From positions 1 through 47,247 of the forward strand of contig NZ_KB902527.1 in assembly GCF_000379525.1 (NCBI RefSeq): a stretch of DNA of 47,247 bases. The letters run 5' to 3'. The notes under the pieces are model-generated. The model was not told the origin of the DNA, made no database searches, and saw only the letters and a list, made by a program, of their open reading frames with translations. Source of the DNA: Lamprocystis purpurea DSM 4197 (GTDB lineage: Bacteria; Pseudomonadota; Gammaproteobacteria; Chromatiales; Chromatiaceae). Below, one piece after another: positions 31,538-40,043 of this stretch. How positions within the stretch are numbered: the first letter of the stretch is position 1; every line of letters begins with the position of its first letter. Both the position numbers and the translations under genes were made by a program.

Positions 31538-34053
31538 ATCCCTTCCACGACTACCTCTGCGCGCACCTGGACGAGTTGCTGCGCAAGCGCTCGGTGGTGG
31601 TCTTCTACGACCCGCGCAATGAATTCAATCCGTTCTTTGATCGCGAACTGGAGCCGCAGGACGGCGATCCGCTGCCGCGCGTGACGATCGGTATCCGCAC
31701 CGCCTTGCTCGCCCGCTACGCGGGTAGCTTCTTCGGCCTGCACGCGGCGGCCGTGCCGATCGTGGCGGCTGACCAGCCGGAACCGCTGATCCTGTATCTG
31801 CCGGGCATCTCAAGGGACCACGCGGGCTCGGTGCTGATGGAGCTGGAGCGGGGTGGGGCCTGTTATGAGCCGCAACTCAAGCGGCTGGCGCTGAACGTGC
31901 TGCGCCAGCGGTTCACCGATGGACAGATCGACGAGATGCTCCGGCCGGCCGCAGTGACCTACGACGATATCGTGGCCTTTCTGGCTCAGGGCGGACAGGT
32001 AGCCTCAGTGCTTCGCACCCTGTTCGGCGGCGCTCAAGGCGAGGCGTTGCTCACCGAGTGGCTGGCGTCCGACGCCAAGGACGGCGTCCTGGTGGAGAAA
32101 GAGGCACTGCCCGAGCTCCTCAAGCTGATCAGGGTGCGATTGGGTCTAGAACTTCCGGACGGCGCGACCTTCTCCCAGGCGCGGGAGAAGACCTGCCGGT
32201 ATGTGTTGGTCAACGAGTTCCGTGCCGATCTCGCTTGTGCACCGCCGCCGTCGGTCGGGATGGTGCCGGGTCCATCGACCAAGGAGCACCTTGAGCGGAT
32301 TCGCGATGTGGCGGAGGGCCTGCGGCGGCGCTATCCGCAGGCGTACCCGGGCCTGGCGGATACCGTGGAGCAGCAGTTGGGGCTCGCGGGGGCCGGCGTA
32401 CCGGCCGCTCATCTGGGGTCCATCGACACCTTCCGGTTCGAGGAGGGGGGGCTGCTCGCCCATGCCACGGCACTGATTGTGGGAAAGGACTTCGACGCGG
32501 CCTTGGGCATCGTCACGGCGCGTGGCCGCAGCTTCTGGGTCGACCGTGAGCTGCGCCGCCAGGCCCAGTGGGAGACGTGTCGGCTGATGGCGGAGCTCGG
32601 GCTTGAGCTTGAGCGGGTCCGCGTGGCACTGGGCAAGATGACAACTGATCCCGCCAAGTGGCTCACCGCCTATACGGCCGAAGACGGTTGGCATCGCGCC
32701 GACAGCCTCCAGCGACGACTGGAGGCCTGGGTCGCCAAGATGGACGACGAGCCGGAAGCGGAGCAGGCGCTGGCAGTCATCCGCAAGGCGCATGAATACC
32801 TGCTGCGGACGATGGCGGATGGATTTGCCAAGGCGTTCGCCGCAGCCGCCTGGACGGTGCCCGGCGCGCTTCACCAGACCCGCATCTACCCGGAGGTGGT
32901 ACAGGCCATGGGCGGGCGGGTCGCCTATGTCCTCGTCGATGCCATGCGCTACGAGATGGGGGTGGACCTGGCGCGCCAGATCGAAGGTGCCAAAGACCTG
33001 AGGGTCCAAGCGGCCGTTGCGGCGCTGCCGTCGATCACCCCCGTCGGGATGGCGGCGTTGCTGCCGGGGGCCGCGGCCAGCTTCGACCTGATCGATGCGA
33101 AGGGCAAGCTGGCGGCACGCATCGAAGGCACGGAGATGGCCGGTCTTAACGAACGGCTGAAGTTCCTCAAGGCCAAGGTACCGGATGTGGTGGAGATGAC
33201 CCTGGGCAGGCTGCTCAGTAGCACCCCGGCAATGATCCGCAAGAAGATCGGCAGCGCCTCGCTGGTGGTGATCCGCTCTCAGGAGATCGATTTCGCCGGG
33301 GAAACGGACAGTGACCTGCTTGCCCGGCAGGTGATGGATACCGTCATCGGCAATCTCGCCCGGGCGGTGCGGAAGCTCGCTGTCGCCGACATCGAGCACT
33401 TCGTCATCACCGCCGACCACGGTCACCAGTTCGCCATCCGCAAGGACGACGACATGAAAACCGACAGCCCCGGCGGCGTCACCCTGGACCTGCACCGCCG
33501 CTGCTGGATCGGTCATGGGGGCAGCACGCCGGCCGGAACCGTGCGGGTAGCCGGGGCAGAGTTGGGATACCACACTGACCTGGACTATGTCTTTCCGACC
33601 GGGCTCGGGGTATTCAAAGCAGGTGGCAGCCTGAGTTTCCACCACGGTGGGTTCAGCCTGCAGGAGTTGGCGATCCCGGTCGTCAGTCTGCGCATGACAG
33701 TCGGCAAATCGGCGAAGGTTCCCTGCGTGCAGGTCCGGATCGACGGCTATCCAGCGGCGGTGACCAACCGTACCTTCGGGCTCAAGGTGGGCGATCTGCT
33801 CGCGACTGAGCGGATCGTGCTGCGGGTCGTGCTAATGGCCGGCGCAGAAGAGGTAGGTCGCATTGGGATGGCGGTTGGCGGGGAGCTCGACCGCGGGAAA
33901 GGCACGCTGACACTAGCGCCGGGGACCGAGGCGAGTGTGGGCATGATGCTGACCAACGACACCTGCCAGTCGCTGCGGGTGGTGGTGCTGGATGCGCATA
34001 CGGATAGCGTGTTGGCCGAAACCGCTGAGCTGCCGGTGAAATTGGGGATTTGA
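31534..34053 (+). CDS. pglZ: BREX protein PglZ, alkaline-phosphatase superfamily
   Basis: This 839-residue protein starts at ATG 31534 (MNPFHDYLCAHLDELLRKRS, then VVVFYDPRNEFNPF), the usual PglZ N-terminus, and overlaps the HNH gene by 4 bases. The PglZ metal-dependent hydrolase core has VAYVLVDAMRYEMGVDLARQ (D469) and HFVITADHGHQF (D628, H629, H631). PglZ is the hallmark BREX protein and is required for defence; nuclease-like activity has been proposed for some members. Full length. The overlap shows that the ATPase/HNH pair was fitted into the operon without separating pglZ from upstream translation. Confidence 0.95.
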   Translation: MNPFHDYLCAHLDELLRKRSVVVFYDPRNEFNPFFDRELEPQDGDPLPRVTIGIRTALLARYAGSFFGLHAAAVPIVAADQPEPLILYLPGISRDHAGSVLMELERGGACYEPQLKRLALNVLRQRFTDGQIDEMLRPAAVTYDDIVAFLAQGGQVASVLRTLFGGAQGEALLTEWLASDAKDGVLVEKEALPELLKLIRVRLGLELPDGATFSQAREKTCRYVLVNEFRADLACAPPPSVGMVPGPSTKEHLERIRDVAEGLRRRYPQAYPGLADTVEQQLGLAGAGVPAAHLGSIDTFRFEEGGLLAHATALIVGKDFDAALGIVTARGRSFWVDRELRRQAQWETCRLMAELGLELERVRVALGKMTTDPAKWLTAYTAEDGWHRADSLQRRLEAWVAKMDDEPEAEQALAVIRKAHEYLLRTMADGFAKAFAAAAWTVPGALHQTRIYPEVVQAMGGRVAYVLVDAMRYEMGVDLARQIEGAKDLRVQAAVAALPSITPVGMAALLPGAAASFDLIDAKGKLAARIEGTEMAGLNERLKFLKAKVPDVVEMTLGRLLSSTPAMIRKKIGSASLVVIRSQEIDFAGETDSDLLARQVMDTVIGNLARAVRKLAVADIEHFVITADHGHQFAIRKDDDMKTDSPGGVTLDLHRRCWIGHGGSTPAGTVRVAGAELGYHTDLDYVFPTGLGVFKAGGSLSFHHGGFSLQELAIPVVSLRMTVGKSAKVPCVQVRIDGYPAAVTNRTFGLKVGDLLATERIVLRVVLMAGAEEVGRIGMAVGGELDRGKGTLTLAPGTEASVGMMLTNDTCQSLRVVVLDAHTDSVLAETAELPVKLGI

Positions 34054-34056
34054 CGA

Positions 34057-34138
34057 TGTCGTCGGTCGTCGGTCGTCAGCCGGAGACTCTCTGGCCGGCG
34101 ACCGATGACTGAAGACCGAAGACTGGCGACTGACGACG
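34057..34138. repeat. GTCGTC palindromic repeat, copy F (pglZ - four-helix gene)
   Basis: GTCGTCGGTCGTCGGTCGTC, loop GGAGACTCTCTGGCC, then the complementary GACCGA/GACTGACGAC arm. It starts 3 bases after the pglZ stop and is not translated. Confidence 0.85.
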
Positions 34139-34153
34139 CATTCGAGAGAAACC

Positions 34154-34570
34154 ATGAACAAAGGCCACAGAGACTTGCGCGTCTGGCAGCAGGCGATGAC
34201 ACTCGTCGAGACGGTCTACCGGGCGACGAAGACCTTTCCCGCGGACGAGCGGTTCGGATTGACTTCCCAGATGCGCAGAGCGGCTGTTTCGGTTCCATCG
34301 AACATCGCCGAGGGTCGAGGGCGCGGCACCGATGCCGAGCTCATTCGCTTTTGTTGCATCGCCTACGGATCTTTGATGGAGTTGGAGACCCAATCCGAAT
34401 TAGCACATCGGTTGGGCTTTTTGCCGAACGAATCCCTAGAACCGATAATGAGTGCTTGCGTGGACGTGGGTCGAATGCTCAACGCCCTGCGATCATCTCT
34501 AGTCGTCGGTCATCGGTCATCAGCGAAAAAGTCTCCCGCTGACGACCGACGACCGACGACCGACGACTGA
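34154..34570 (+). CDS. Four-helix bundle protein (S23/IVP family) with repeat-encoded tail
   Basis: This 138-residue protein has the S23 family signature: HRDLRVWQQAMTLVETVYRA, FGLTSQMRRAAVSVPSNIAE, GRGRGTDAELIRFCCIAYGS, then LMELETQSELAHRLGF. The family was first found in 23S rRNA intervening sequences and later as accessory genes near defence and diversity-generating loci; the function is unknown. The last 25 residues (from about SSLVVGHRSSAKKSPADDRR) are encoded by repeat copy G, which also contains the stop. It sits between pglZ and brxL, an unusual place for this family. Confidence 0.85.
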   Translation: MNKGHRDLRVWQQAMTLVETVYRATKTFPADERFGLTSQMRRAAVSVPSNIAEGRGRGTDAELIRFCCIAYGSLMELETQSELAHRLGFLPNESLEPIMSACVDVGRMLNALRSSLVVGHRSSAKKSPADDRRPTTDD

Positions 34571-34596
34571 CGACCGACGACTGACGACCGATAACC
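34500..34596. repeat. GTCGTC palindromic repeat, copy G (four-helix gene - brxL)
   Basis: Arms GTCGTCGGTCATCGGTCATC and a long GACGACCGACGACC run flank the loop GCGAAAAAGTCTCCCGC. The 5' part is translated as the tail of the four-helix protein; the 3' part leads straight to the brxL start codon. Confidence 0.85.
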
Positions 34597-36636
34597 ATGA
34601 CTGACCCCCCCCCCTCCCGCGACACCCTCGACGACAAGGTCAACCGGGTCTTCGCCGGCAAGGTGGTCCGCAAGGACCTGGTCCGCAAGGTCAAGGTCGG
34701 CGCCAACGTGCCGGTCTTCGTCCTGGAGTACCTGCTCGGCAAGTACTGCGCCTCGTCCGACGAGATGGCGATCCAGATGGGGCTGCAGGTGGTCAACGAC
34801 ACCCTGGCGGACAACTACATTCGCCCGGACGAAAGCACGAAGGCCCAGAGTAAGGTCAAGGAGGACGGTCGGCACACCTTCATCGACAAGGTGAAGGTCC
34901 GCCTGGTGGACTCTCAATACTGGGCGGAGGTCACCAACTTCGGGCACACCCATGTGCACATCCCCGACCGCTATGTGCGGGACTTCGACCGGCTCCTGAC
35001 CGGCGGCATCTGGGCGCAGGTGGACATGCGCTTCGAGTATGACGAAGAAACCAAGGGCAGAAATCCGTTCTGGATCGACAAGCTCACGCCCATCCAGCTC
35101 GCGAGCTTCGACCTGGAGGAGTACCGCCGCCTGCGCGCCGAGTTCAGTACCGATGAGTGGCTGGATCTGATCATGCGCAGCATGGGGTACGAACCGACAG
35201 TGATGGAACGGCGGGTCAAGCTCTTGTTCCTGTGCCGGCTGATTCCCTTGTGCGAGCGCAATTACAACCTGGTGGAGCTGGGACCGCGCGGCACCGGGAA
35301 GAGTTATGCGGTGCAGGAGCTTTCGCCCTACGCGGCCCTGCTCACCGGTCCGACGACGGTGGCGAATCTGTTTGGCCACATGAACGGCAAGCAGAAAGGG
35401 ATGCTGATGATTTGGGATGTGGTCGGTTTCGATGAGGTGGCCGATCTGCAGAAAATGCCCAAGGAGGTCATCACGACGCTCAAGACCTTCTGCGAGTCCG
35501 GCCAGTTCCAGCGTGGTCAGGAGGCCATGGCGGGGTATGCCAGCATCGCGATGTTCGGCAACACCCAGCAACCGATCGATGTCATGGTCCAGACGGGGCA
35601 CCTGTTCGCGCCCATGCCGGATGTGATCCGCGACGACATGGCCTTCATCGACCGGCTGCACTTCTACCTGCCGGGTTGGGAAGTGCCGAAGATGCGCAAC
35701 GAGCACTTCACCGATCACTACGGGTTCGTCATCGACTACCTGGCCGAGGCCCTGCGGGAGCTGCGCAAGCACAATTTTACCGAGATCATCGACCACTATT
35801 TCTCGCTGGGCGCCCATCTGAACGCGCGTGACCGCAAAGCCGTCCGTCGCACCGTCTCGGGACTAGTGAAGATCCTGCACCCCCATGGGCAGGTGTCTCA
35901 GGAAGACCTTGCTGAATTGTTGGAGTTGGCATTGGAAGGACGGCGCCGGGTGAAGGAGCAGCTCAAGAAAATGGGCTCCTTTGAGTACTACCAGACCTCC
36001 TTCAGCTATCTGGTCAACGACACCGGCGAAGAGACCTTTGTCGGTGTGCCTGAGCAAGGCGGTCGGGGCCTTATCTCAGCAGACCCGCTGCCGCCCGGTA
36101 CCGTCTATGCCGCCGCCGTGAGCGGTGACGGCACCGTTGGTCTCTACCGCGTCGAGGTGACGCTGTCCTCGGGTACCGGAAAGCTCAAGCTCGCCGGTGG
36201 TGTGAGCGGGGCGATGAAAGAGTCCGTGAGCCGGGCCTTCAGTTACCTGTCCGCGAACAAGACCGCCTTCGGTGTGCCGCGGGAGCTCGACACCTCGGAT
36301 TTCCATGTCGAGGTCATCGACCTGCTCGGCAACAAGGTCGAGGCCGAGATTGGCGTCGCCTTCTTCGTCGCCGCCTACTCGGCGCTGCGCAAGTCGCCAT
36401 CCCAGCCCGCATTGCTGGTGCTCGGTGACCTGAGCATCCAGGGCAACATCAAACCCGTGCGTTCTCTCACCGAGCCACTCCAGGTCGCCATGGACAACGG
36501 CGGCAAGCGGGCGCTGATCCCGATCGAGAACAAGCGGCAGTTCCTGGATGTGAACCCGGACGTGCTGGAGCAGGTCGACCCGGTGTTTTTCGGCGATATG
36601 CGCCAGGCGGCGTTCAAGGCACTTGGCCTGACATGA
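34597..36636 (+). CDS. brxL: BREX protein BrxL, AAA+ ATPase with Lon-like C-terminus
   Basis: This 679-residue protein has the conserved N-terminal block (LDDKVNRVFAGKVVRKDLVR, KVKVGANVPVFVLEYLLGKY), Walker A GPRGTGKS at 229-236, then MLMIWDVVGFDEVADLQKMP (Walker B region). A Lon-protease-like C-terminal domain with SPSQPALLVLGDLSIQGNIK and GGKRALIP lies at about 600-650. BrxL is the marker of type 1 BREX and acts as a multimeric DNA-binding AAA+ machine in phage blocking. Full length; last gene of the operon. The start ATG 34597 follows directly after the hairpin repeat. Confidence 0.95.
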   Translation: MTDPPPSRDTLDDKVNRVFAGKVVRKDLVRKVKVGANVPVFVLEYLLGKYCASSDEMAIQMGLQVVNDTLADNYIRPDESTKAQSKVKEDGRHTFIDKVKVRLVDSQYWAEVTNFGHTHVHIPDRYVRDFDRLLTGGIWAQVDMRFEYDEETKGRNPFWIDKLTPIQLASFDLEEYRRLRAEFSTDEWLDLIMRSMGYEPTVMERRVKLLFLCRLIPLCERNYNLVELGPRGTGKSYAVQELSPYAALLTGPTTVANLFGHMNGKQKGMLMIWDVVGFDEVADLQKMPKEVITTLKTFCESGQFQRGQEAMAGYASIAMFGNTQQPIDVMVQTGHLFAPMPDVIRDDMAFIDRLHFYLPGWEVPKMRNEHFTDHYGFVIDYLAEALRELRKHNFTEIIDHYFSLGAHLNARDRKAVRRTVSGLVKILHPHGQVSQEDLAELLELALEGRRRVKEQLKKMGSFEYYQTSFSYLVNDTGEETFVGVPEQGGRGLISADPLPPGTVYAAAVSGDGTVGLYRVEVTLSSGTGKLKLAGGVSGAMKESVSRAFSYLSANKTAFGVPRELDTSDFHVEVIDLLGNKVEAEIGVAFFVAAYSALRKSPSQPALLVLGDLSIQGNIKPVRSLTEPLQVAMDNGGKRALIPIENKRQFLDVNPDVLEQVDPVFFGDMRQAAFKALGLT

Positions 36637-36800
36637 TGGATTTCGGCAAGACGAGGAGACGCTGCCGATCAAGAAGGGGCCATCTGTCATCGTGCGCAAC
36701 CTTTGGACTCAAAGCGGGGCACCTAGGTCCCGTTGCCCAAGCTTCTACGTGGCCAGCAAGTGTCTGAGAAGACGCGCGCGAAATCAAACTTAAGGCGGGG

Positions 36801-38042
36801 TTATTTCGGGCACTTCAGGGTTTCATCCAGGCCGCGGGCCGGATCCACAGGGTCCGTCGCGGACAGTCCACGGTGCAGGGCGCCGACGCCAAAGCGCGCG
36901 TGGATGCGATCGACCGCGACCGTGAGACGCCGCTCCCGGTCGTTGTCCACCGGGCGCTCGGCCGCGCCGTCGAACAGGTCCGGTTGGACCGGCTCCGGCG
37001 TCCCCAGATCGGCGATCCCCAGGCCGATCAGGCGCACCGGTTTGCCCTGCCAATGGCCGGCCTCGTACAGCGACCAGGCGGCGGCGAACAGGGTGCGGGC
37101 GTCGTCGCTGTGCCGCGGGAGCCGCCGCTGGCGGGTGTGGGTCTCGAAGCCGCAGAAGCGAATCTTGAGGGTGACGGTGCGCCCAGCGATGTTCTCCTGC
37201 CGGGCCGCGGCGGCGACCTCGGCCGCCAGCGCGCGCAGGGTGTCGCGTAGGACCTGGGGATCGGTCACGTCGACGCCGAAGGTGGTCTCCTTGGAGAGTG
37301 ACTGACGGGCGGCGCGCTCCCCGACCCGATCGGAGGCGATGCCCCGCGCCTGCTGGTACAGGCTGGTGGCGGCGCGGGGTCCCACCTGGGCCTGCAACTG
37401 GGTGAGCGACAACCGGCGCAGGTCCGCGACGGTGCGCAGCCCCAGCCGTTCGAGGAGGGGCAGGGTCCGGCGGCCAACCCCGCGCAGGATGGCGACCGGC
37501 TGCCCGCCCAGAAAATCCAGGACCTGTTCCGGCGGCACCACGACCAGCCCATCCGGCTTGCCGAAGTCCGAGGCGATCTTCGCCACCAACCGGTTCGGGC
37601 CGATGCCGACCGAGGCGGTCAGGTCGACCGCGTCGCGAATCGCCGCCTTGATCTGCCGGCCGATAACCTCCGGGGGACCGACCAGATGCCCGAGGCCGCT
37701 GACGTCGAGAAAGGCCTCGTCAATGGAAATCGGTTCCACCACCGGGGTACAGGTGGCCATGACCGCGCGAATCCGGCGGGCGACCTCCAGGTAGTGCGCC
37801 ATACGCGGGCGCAGGTAGACCGCGTGCGGACAGCGCCGGTGAGCCTCCTGGATGGGCATAGCCGAGTGGATGCCAAAGCGGCGCGCCTCATAGGAGCAGG
37901 TGGCCACCACCCCGCGACCGCCGGGCAGGGCGCCGACCACGACCGGCACGCCGCGCAAGGCCGGGTTGTCGCGCTGCTCCACCGCGGCGTAGAAGGCGTC
38001 CATGTCCAGGTGCATGATCCAGCGTGTGGGGCCGGTGGTCAT
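36801..38042 (-). CDS. dinB: DNA polymerase IV (Y-family)
   Basis: This 413-residue protein has the Y-family palm motifs MHLDMDAFYAAVEQRDNPAL and SIDEAFLDVSGL (catalytic D and D-E), then ASVGIGPNRLVAKIASDFGK and LRGVGRRTLPLLERLGLRTV (the helix-hairpin-helix), and a little-finger domain. It carries out error-prone translesion synthesis; dinB genes are common on plasmids and defence islands. Start ATG 38042 gives MTTGPTRWIMHLDMD; TTG 38060 is possible. The C-terminus is unusual, with a PVQPDLFDG-type beta-clamp-binding motif (QPDLF) about 50 residues from the end. Confidence 0.92.
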   Translation of the reverse strand: MTTGPTRWIMHLDMDAFYAAVEQRDNPALRGVPVVVGALPGGRGVVATCSYEARRFGIHSAMPIQEAHRRCPHAVYLRPRMAHYLEVARRIRAVMATCTPVVEPISIDEAFLDVSGLGHLVGPPEVIGRQIKAAIRDAVDLTASVGIGPNRLVAKIASDFGKPDGLVVVPPEQVLDFLGGQPVAILRGVGRRTLPLLERLGLRTVADLRRLSLTQLQAQVGPRAATSLYQQARGIASDRVGERAARQSLSKETTFGVDVTDPQVLRDTLRALAAEVAAAARQENIAGRTVTLKIRFCGFETHTRQRRLPRHSDDARTLFAAAWSLYEAGHWQGKPVRLIGLGIADLGTPEPVQPDLFDGAAERPVDNDRERRLTVAVDRIHARFGVGALHRGLSATDPVDPARGLDETLKCPK

Positions 38043-38094
38043 GGTCCTGACGCTCAGCAATGGAAAGGGACCGCGCGACCCGTGCCCACCCAGT

Positions 38095-38420
38095 TCACTC
38101 GAACGAGCACTCGATGAGTTGCGCGATCTCCTGCGCGATGCGTTCGTTCATCGCCGCGGGCAGACCGAGCTGGTCGTGTCCAGGAAGTAGGCACGGATGG
38201 CCGGAATCTCGGCGGTTTCGCGCGGGTCCTGGTCCCATCCGTCGAAGAAGAAGGTGACCTTTCCTTCCCAGGCGATGGCTGCCTCGCGGGTTGCCGCGAG
38301 CGGCAAGAGCTTGTCGAGCAGCGGCCGAATGTCGTGCTTCACCACCGACTCGCGCAGGATGGCAATGGCCAGCATCTCGTCTTTGGCCGGGGAGAATTGT
38401 GCCCGCGGGTACTTGGCCAT
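38095..38420 (-). pseudogene. Frameshifted small conserved gene
   Basis: From ATG 38420 the frame reads MAKYPRAQFSPAKDEMLAIA, ILRESVVKHDIRPLLDKLLP, then WEGKVTFFFDGWDQDPRETA and EIPAIRAYFLD. It stops soon after at 38148, while another frame continues HDQLGLPAAMNERIAQEIAQ LIECSFE to 38095. A deletion or frameshift near 38178 has removed part of the C-terminal region. The F-F-D-G-W-D-x-DPRE...IP-x-VRAYF pattern is one I associate with conserved hypothetical plasmid genes, function unknown. Confidence 0.5.
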
Positions 38421-39079
38421 TATTCCAACCCGCCTGGTTGCCTGGAGATGGGCATTGGCGCACTGACCAGCGCGGCGCAGCGTCGACATGGAACTCAGAC
38501 ATTGGGTGCTCCGTTTCACTGGTTTTACACATCGGGTTGGCCGCATCGTTCACATCCTGCGACCCGCAGTAACCGGGATTGCACCGCTATTGCGAGCCTC
38601 CCGGACCCTGATTATCCGCCTCTCACCTTGACTTATCAGCATCCTCGTCCGCGCGGGCCATCCTGGTGCCAGCCCCGGCCCTTGGCGGTCGTCGGGTGTC
38701 GCCGGCGGCCTGTGCGCCATGATCAGGGCGCTCAATGTCTACCAAGCGGGGCAGAACACCGTTCCTGCCGCCCGCCGACGCGTTGTTTGTTGTTGTTAAT
38801 AGAAAGAACAACAACACGGAGGCCACCGGAGCGCCTGCAGCATGTGTGCGAGTAATGCAGCGCAGGGACCGCCAGGCACGGGCCGGTTGCATCCCATGGT
38901 TCGGCGGTGTCAGTCGCTCAAGGGGGGGGTGCGGCAGTCAACGGGGCGCGCTACGTTGTGGGAAGATTGGCCTGTCGGGCGGCAGCGCCCGCCAGTGAAT
39001 CAAGCCGTGTGAGCGATGCCGCAGTCTCCCAAGAGGACCTCCTGATGTCCACCGCGTCCGCAATGTCCGCAGATTTCAT
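38421..39079. other. Non-coding stretch with a small hairpin
   Basis: No convincing gene is seen in about 660 bp. GTTGTTGTT (38789-38797) pairs with AACAACAAC (38807-38815) around a 9-base AT-rich loop, which could be a terminator-like or regulatory hairpin without a T-tract. Open frames here have atypical composition. Confidence 0.4.
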
Positions 39080-39394
39080 ATGAGTCTCCCGTCGCGCATC
39101 GCCGAGTTCGGTTGGTTCGGCGCCGGCTGGGCGGTGTTCAAGGGTGGCACCGATGATCCCGATTTTTATCCGCCGATCGACAATAGCGAGGCCCTGCGGC
39201 ACTGGCTCGCCGGCTTCGGCGCCGCGTGGGTGGAGTGTCCGGAGGGCGCGGCCGTGGAGTCGATCCAGAACGGGGACGGGATGGGCGGGGAGTCAGTGGA
39301 GGAGGCACTGGTCCGCACGCTGGCGACGCGACAGGACCTGCTGTGCGCCTTGTGGGCGCTTGGGCTGGGCAAGATTCCCCGCGTCTTGCACTGA
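39080..39394 (+). CDS. Hypothetical protein
   Basis: This 104-residue protein reads MSLPSRIAEFGWFGAGWAVF, KGGTDDPDFYPPIDNSEALR, HWLAGFGAAWVECPEGAAVE, then VEEALVRTLATRQDLLCALW. Composition is protein-like (tryptophan-rich, acidic). I do not recognise a family. There is no strong ribosome binding site. It is flanked by plasmid-type small genes. Confidence 0.45.
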   Translation: MSLPSRIAEFGWFGAGWAVFKGGTDDPDFYPPIDNSEALRHWLAGFGAAWVECPEGAAVESIQNGDGMGGESVEEALVRTLATRQDLLCALWALGLGKIPRVLH

Positions 39395-39464
39395 TGGCCC
39401 GGCACGCTGTGCTGAATGCCTCCAGGGACCCGGTTTCCCGCATTCCCCTAAGAAAACAGAATCT

Positions 39465-39722
39465 TCAGCGCTCACCTGCCGTCGTTCTGATCGGGTAGTC
39501 TGGCGTCTCGGGTCCTGCTTCGTAACCGTGCTGCTGACGTCGCTTGGCGATCTTCTGGATCTGGGCCTGGCCATCCGCGTAGGACGCCACGCCGGTGGTG
39601 CGCATCCGGCCTAACCGCGATCCCAGTCCGCCCCAGACCGTGATCAGGGTCCAATCGCCGAACAAGTCTTTCTCGAGGTGGGCCTGATAGTAGCGGGCCT
39701 TGGCGATGTGCAGCCAGCGCAT
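39465..39722 (-). CDS. WGR-domain protein
   Basis: This 85-residue protein from ATG 39722 (GGGGGA upstream on this strand) reads MRWLHIAKARYYQAHLEKDL, FGDWTLITVWGGLGSRLGRM, then ASYADGQAQIQKIAKRRQQH GYE. The WGR fold signature is clear: Y.Y...L..DLFG.W.L...WG..G...GR......S...A.......... K...GY, with the central W-G-G in place of W-G-R. WGR domains bind nucleic acids, best known from PARPs and bacterial MolR-like proteins; small stand-alone versions are common on plasmids and ICEs. An N-terminal in-frame extension to 39911 exists but looks non-coding. Confidence 0.75.
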   Translation of the reverse strand: MRWLHIAKARYYQAHLEKDLFGDWTLITVWGGLGSRLGRMRTTGVASYADGQAQIQKIAKRRQQHGYEAGPETPDYPIRTTAGER

Positions 39723-40043
39723 GGAGTGTCCCCCGAACCGAGCAAGCGTTTCGTAGGTGAGACCGTCGCGCCATCCACTGGCGGTGCGTCCTTGTTTTCT
39801 ATCCGGAGCCGCGGGAACCGGCGGGCGCTCGGTGGCCGGACGCGCGTCGTGCTGACCTTGATGTTGATCGGGGACAACGAAAAAGTCCAGGTGTCGAAGG
39901 CGCTGACGCATGGGCCGATGCGCGCGCCAACGCCAGGATACCCAAGCGGCTAGAACGCGTTCACCAGACCCGCGCAGAAGCCGAAATACTCCCCAAGGAC
40001 GGCCTGTTGCTCGGGGCTATGTTCTGCCACCGGCCGCTCGGCC
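39723..40043. other. Intergenic stretch with short minus-strand gene ends
   Basis: A minus-strand frame from about 40047 to 39950 encodes MAERPVAEHSPEQQAVLGEY then FGFCAGLVNAF and could be a 31-residue peptide or a gene end. Another minus-strand piece (RFPRLRIENKDAPPVDGATV, 39762-39830) is equally isolated. These look like remnants of plasmid genes. Confidence 0.3.

Noticed and set aside
32146-33645. 499-codon minus-strand frame opposite pglZ
   Set aside because: Shadow of pglZ; lacks any recognisable domain and a ribosome binding site.
34510-35817. 435-codon minus-strand frame opposite brxL
   Set aside because: Shadow of brxL with histidine/arginine-rich antisense composition.
38735-38998. 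87-codon plus-strand frame as a gene
   Set aside because: No ribosome binding site, arginine/glycine-rich tail and a hairpin inside; composition is that of non-coding DNA.
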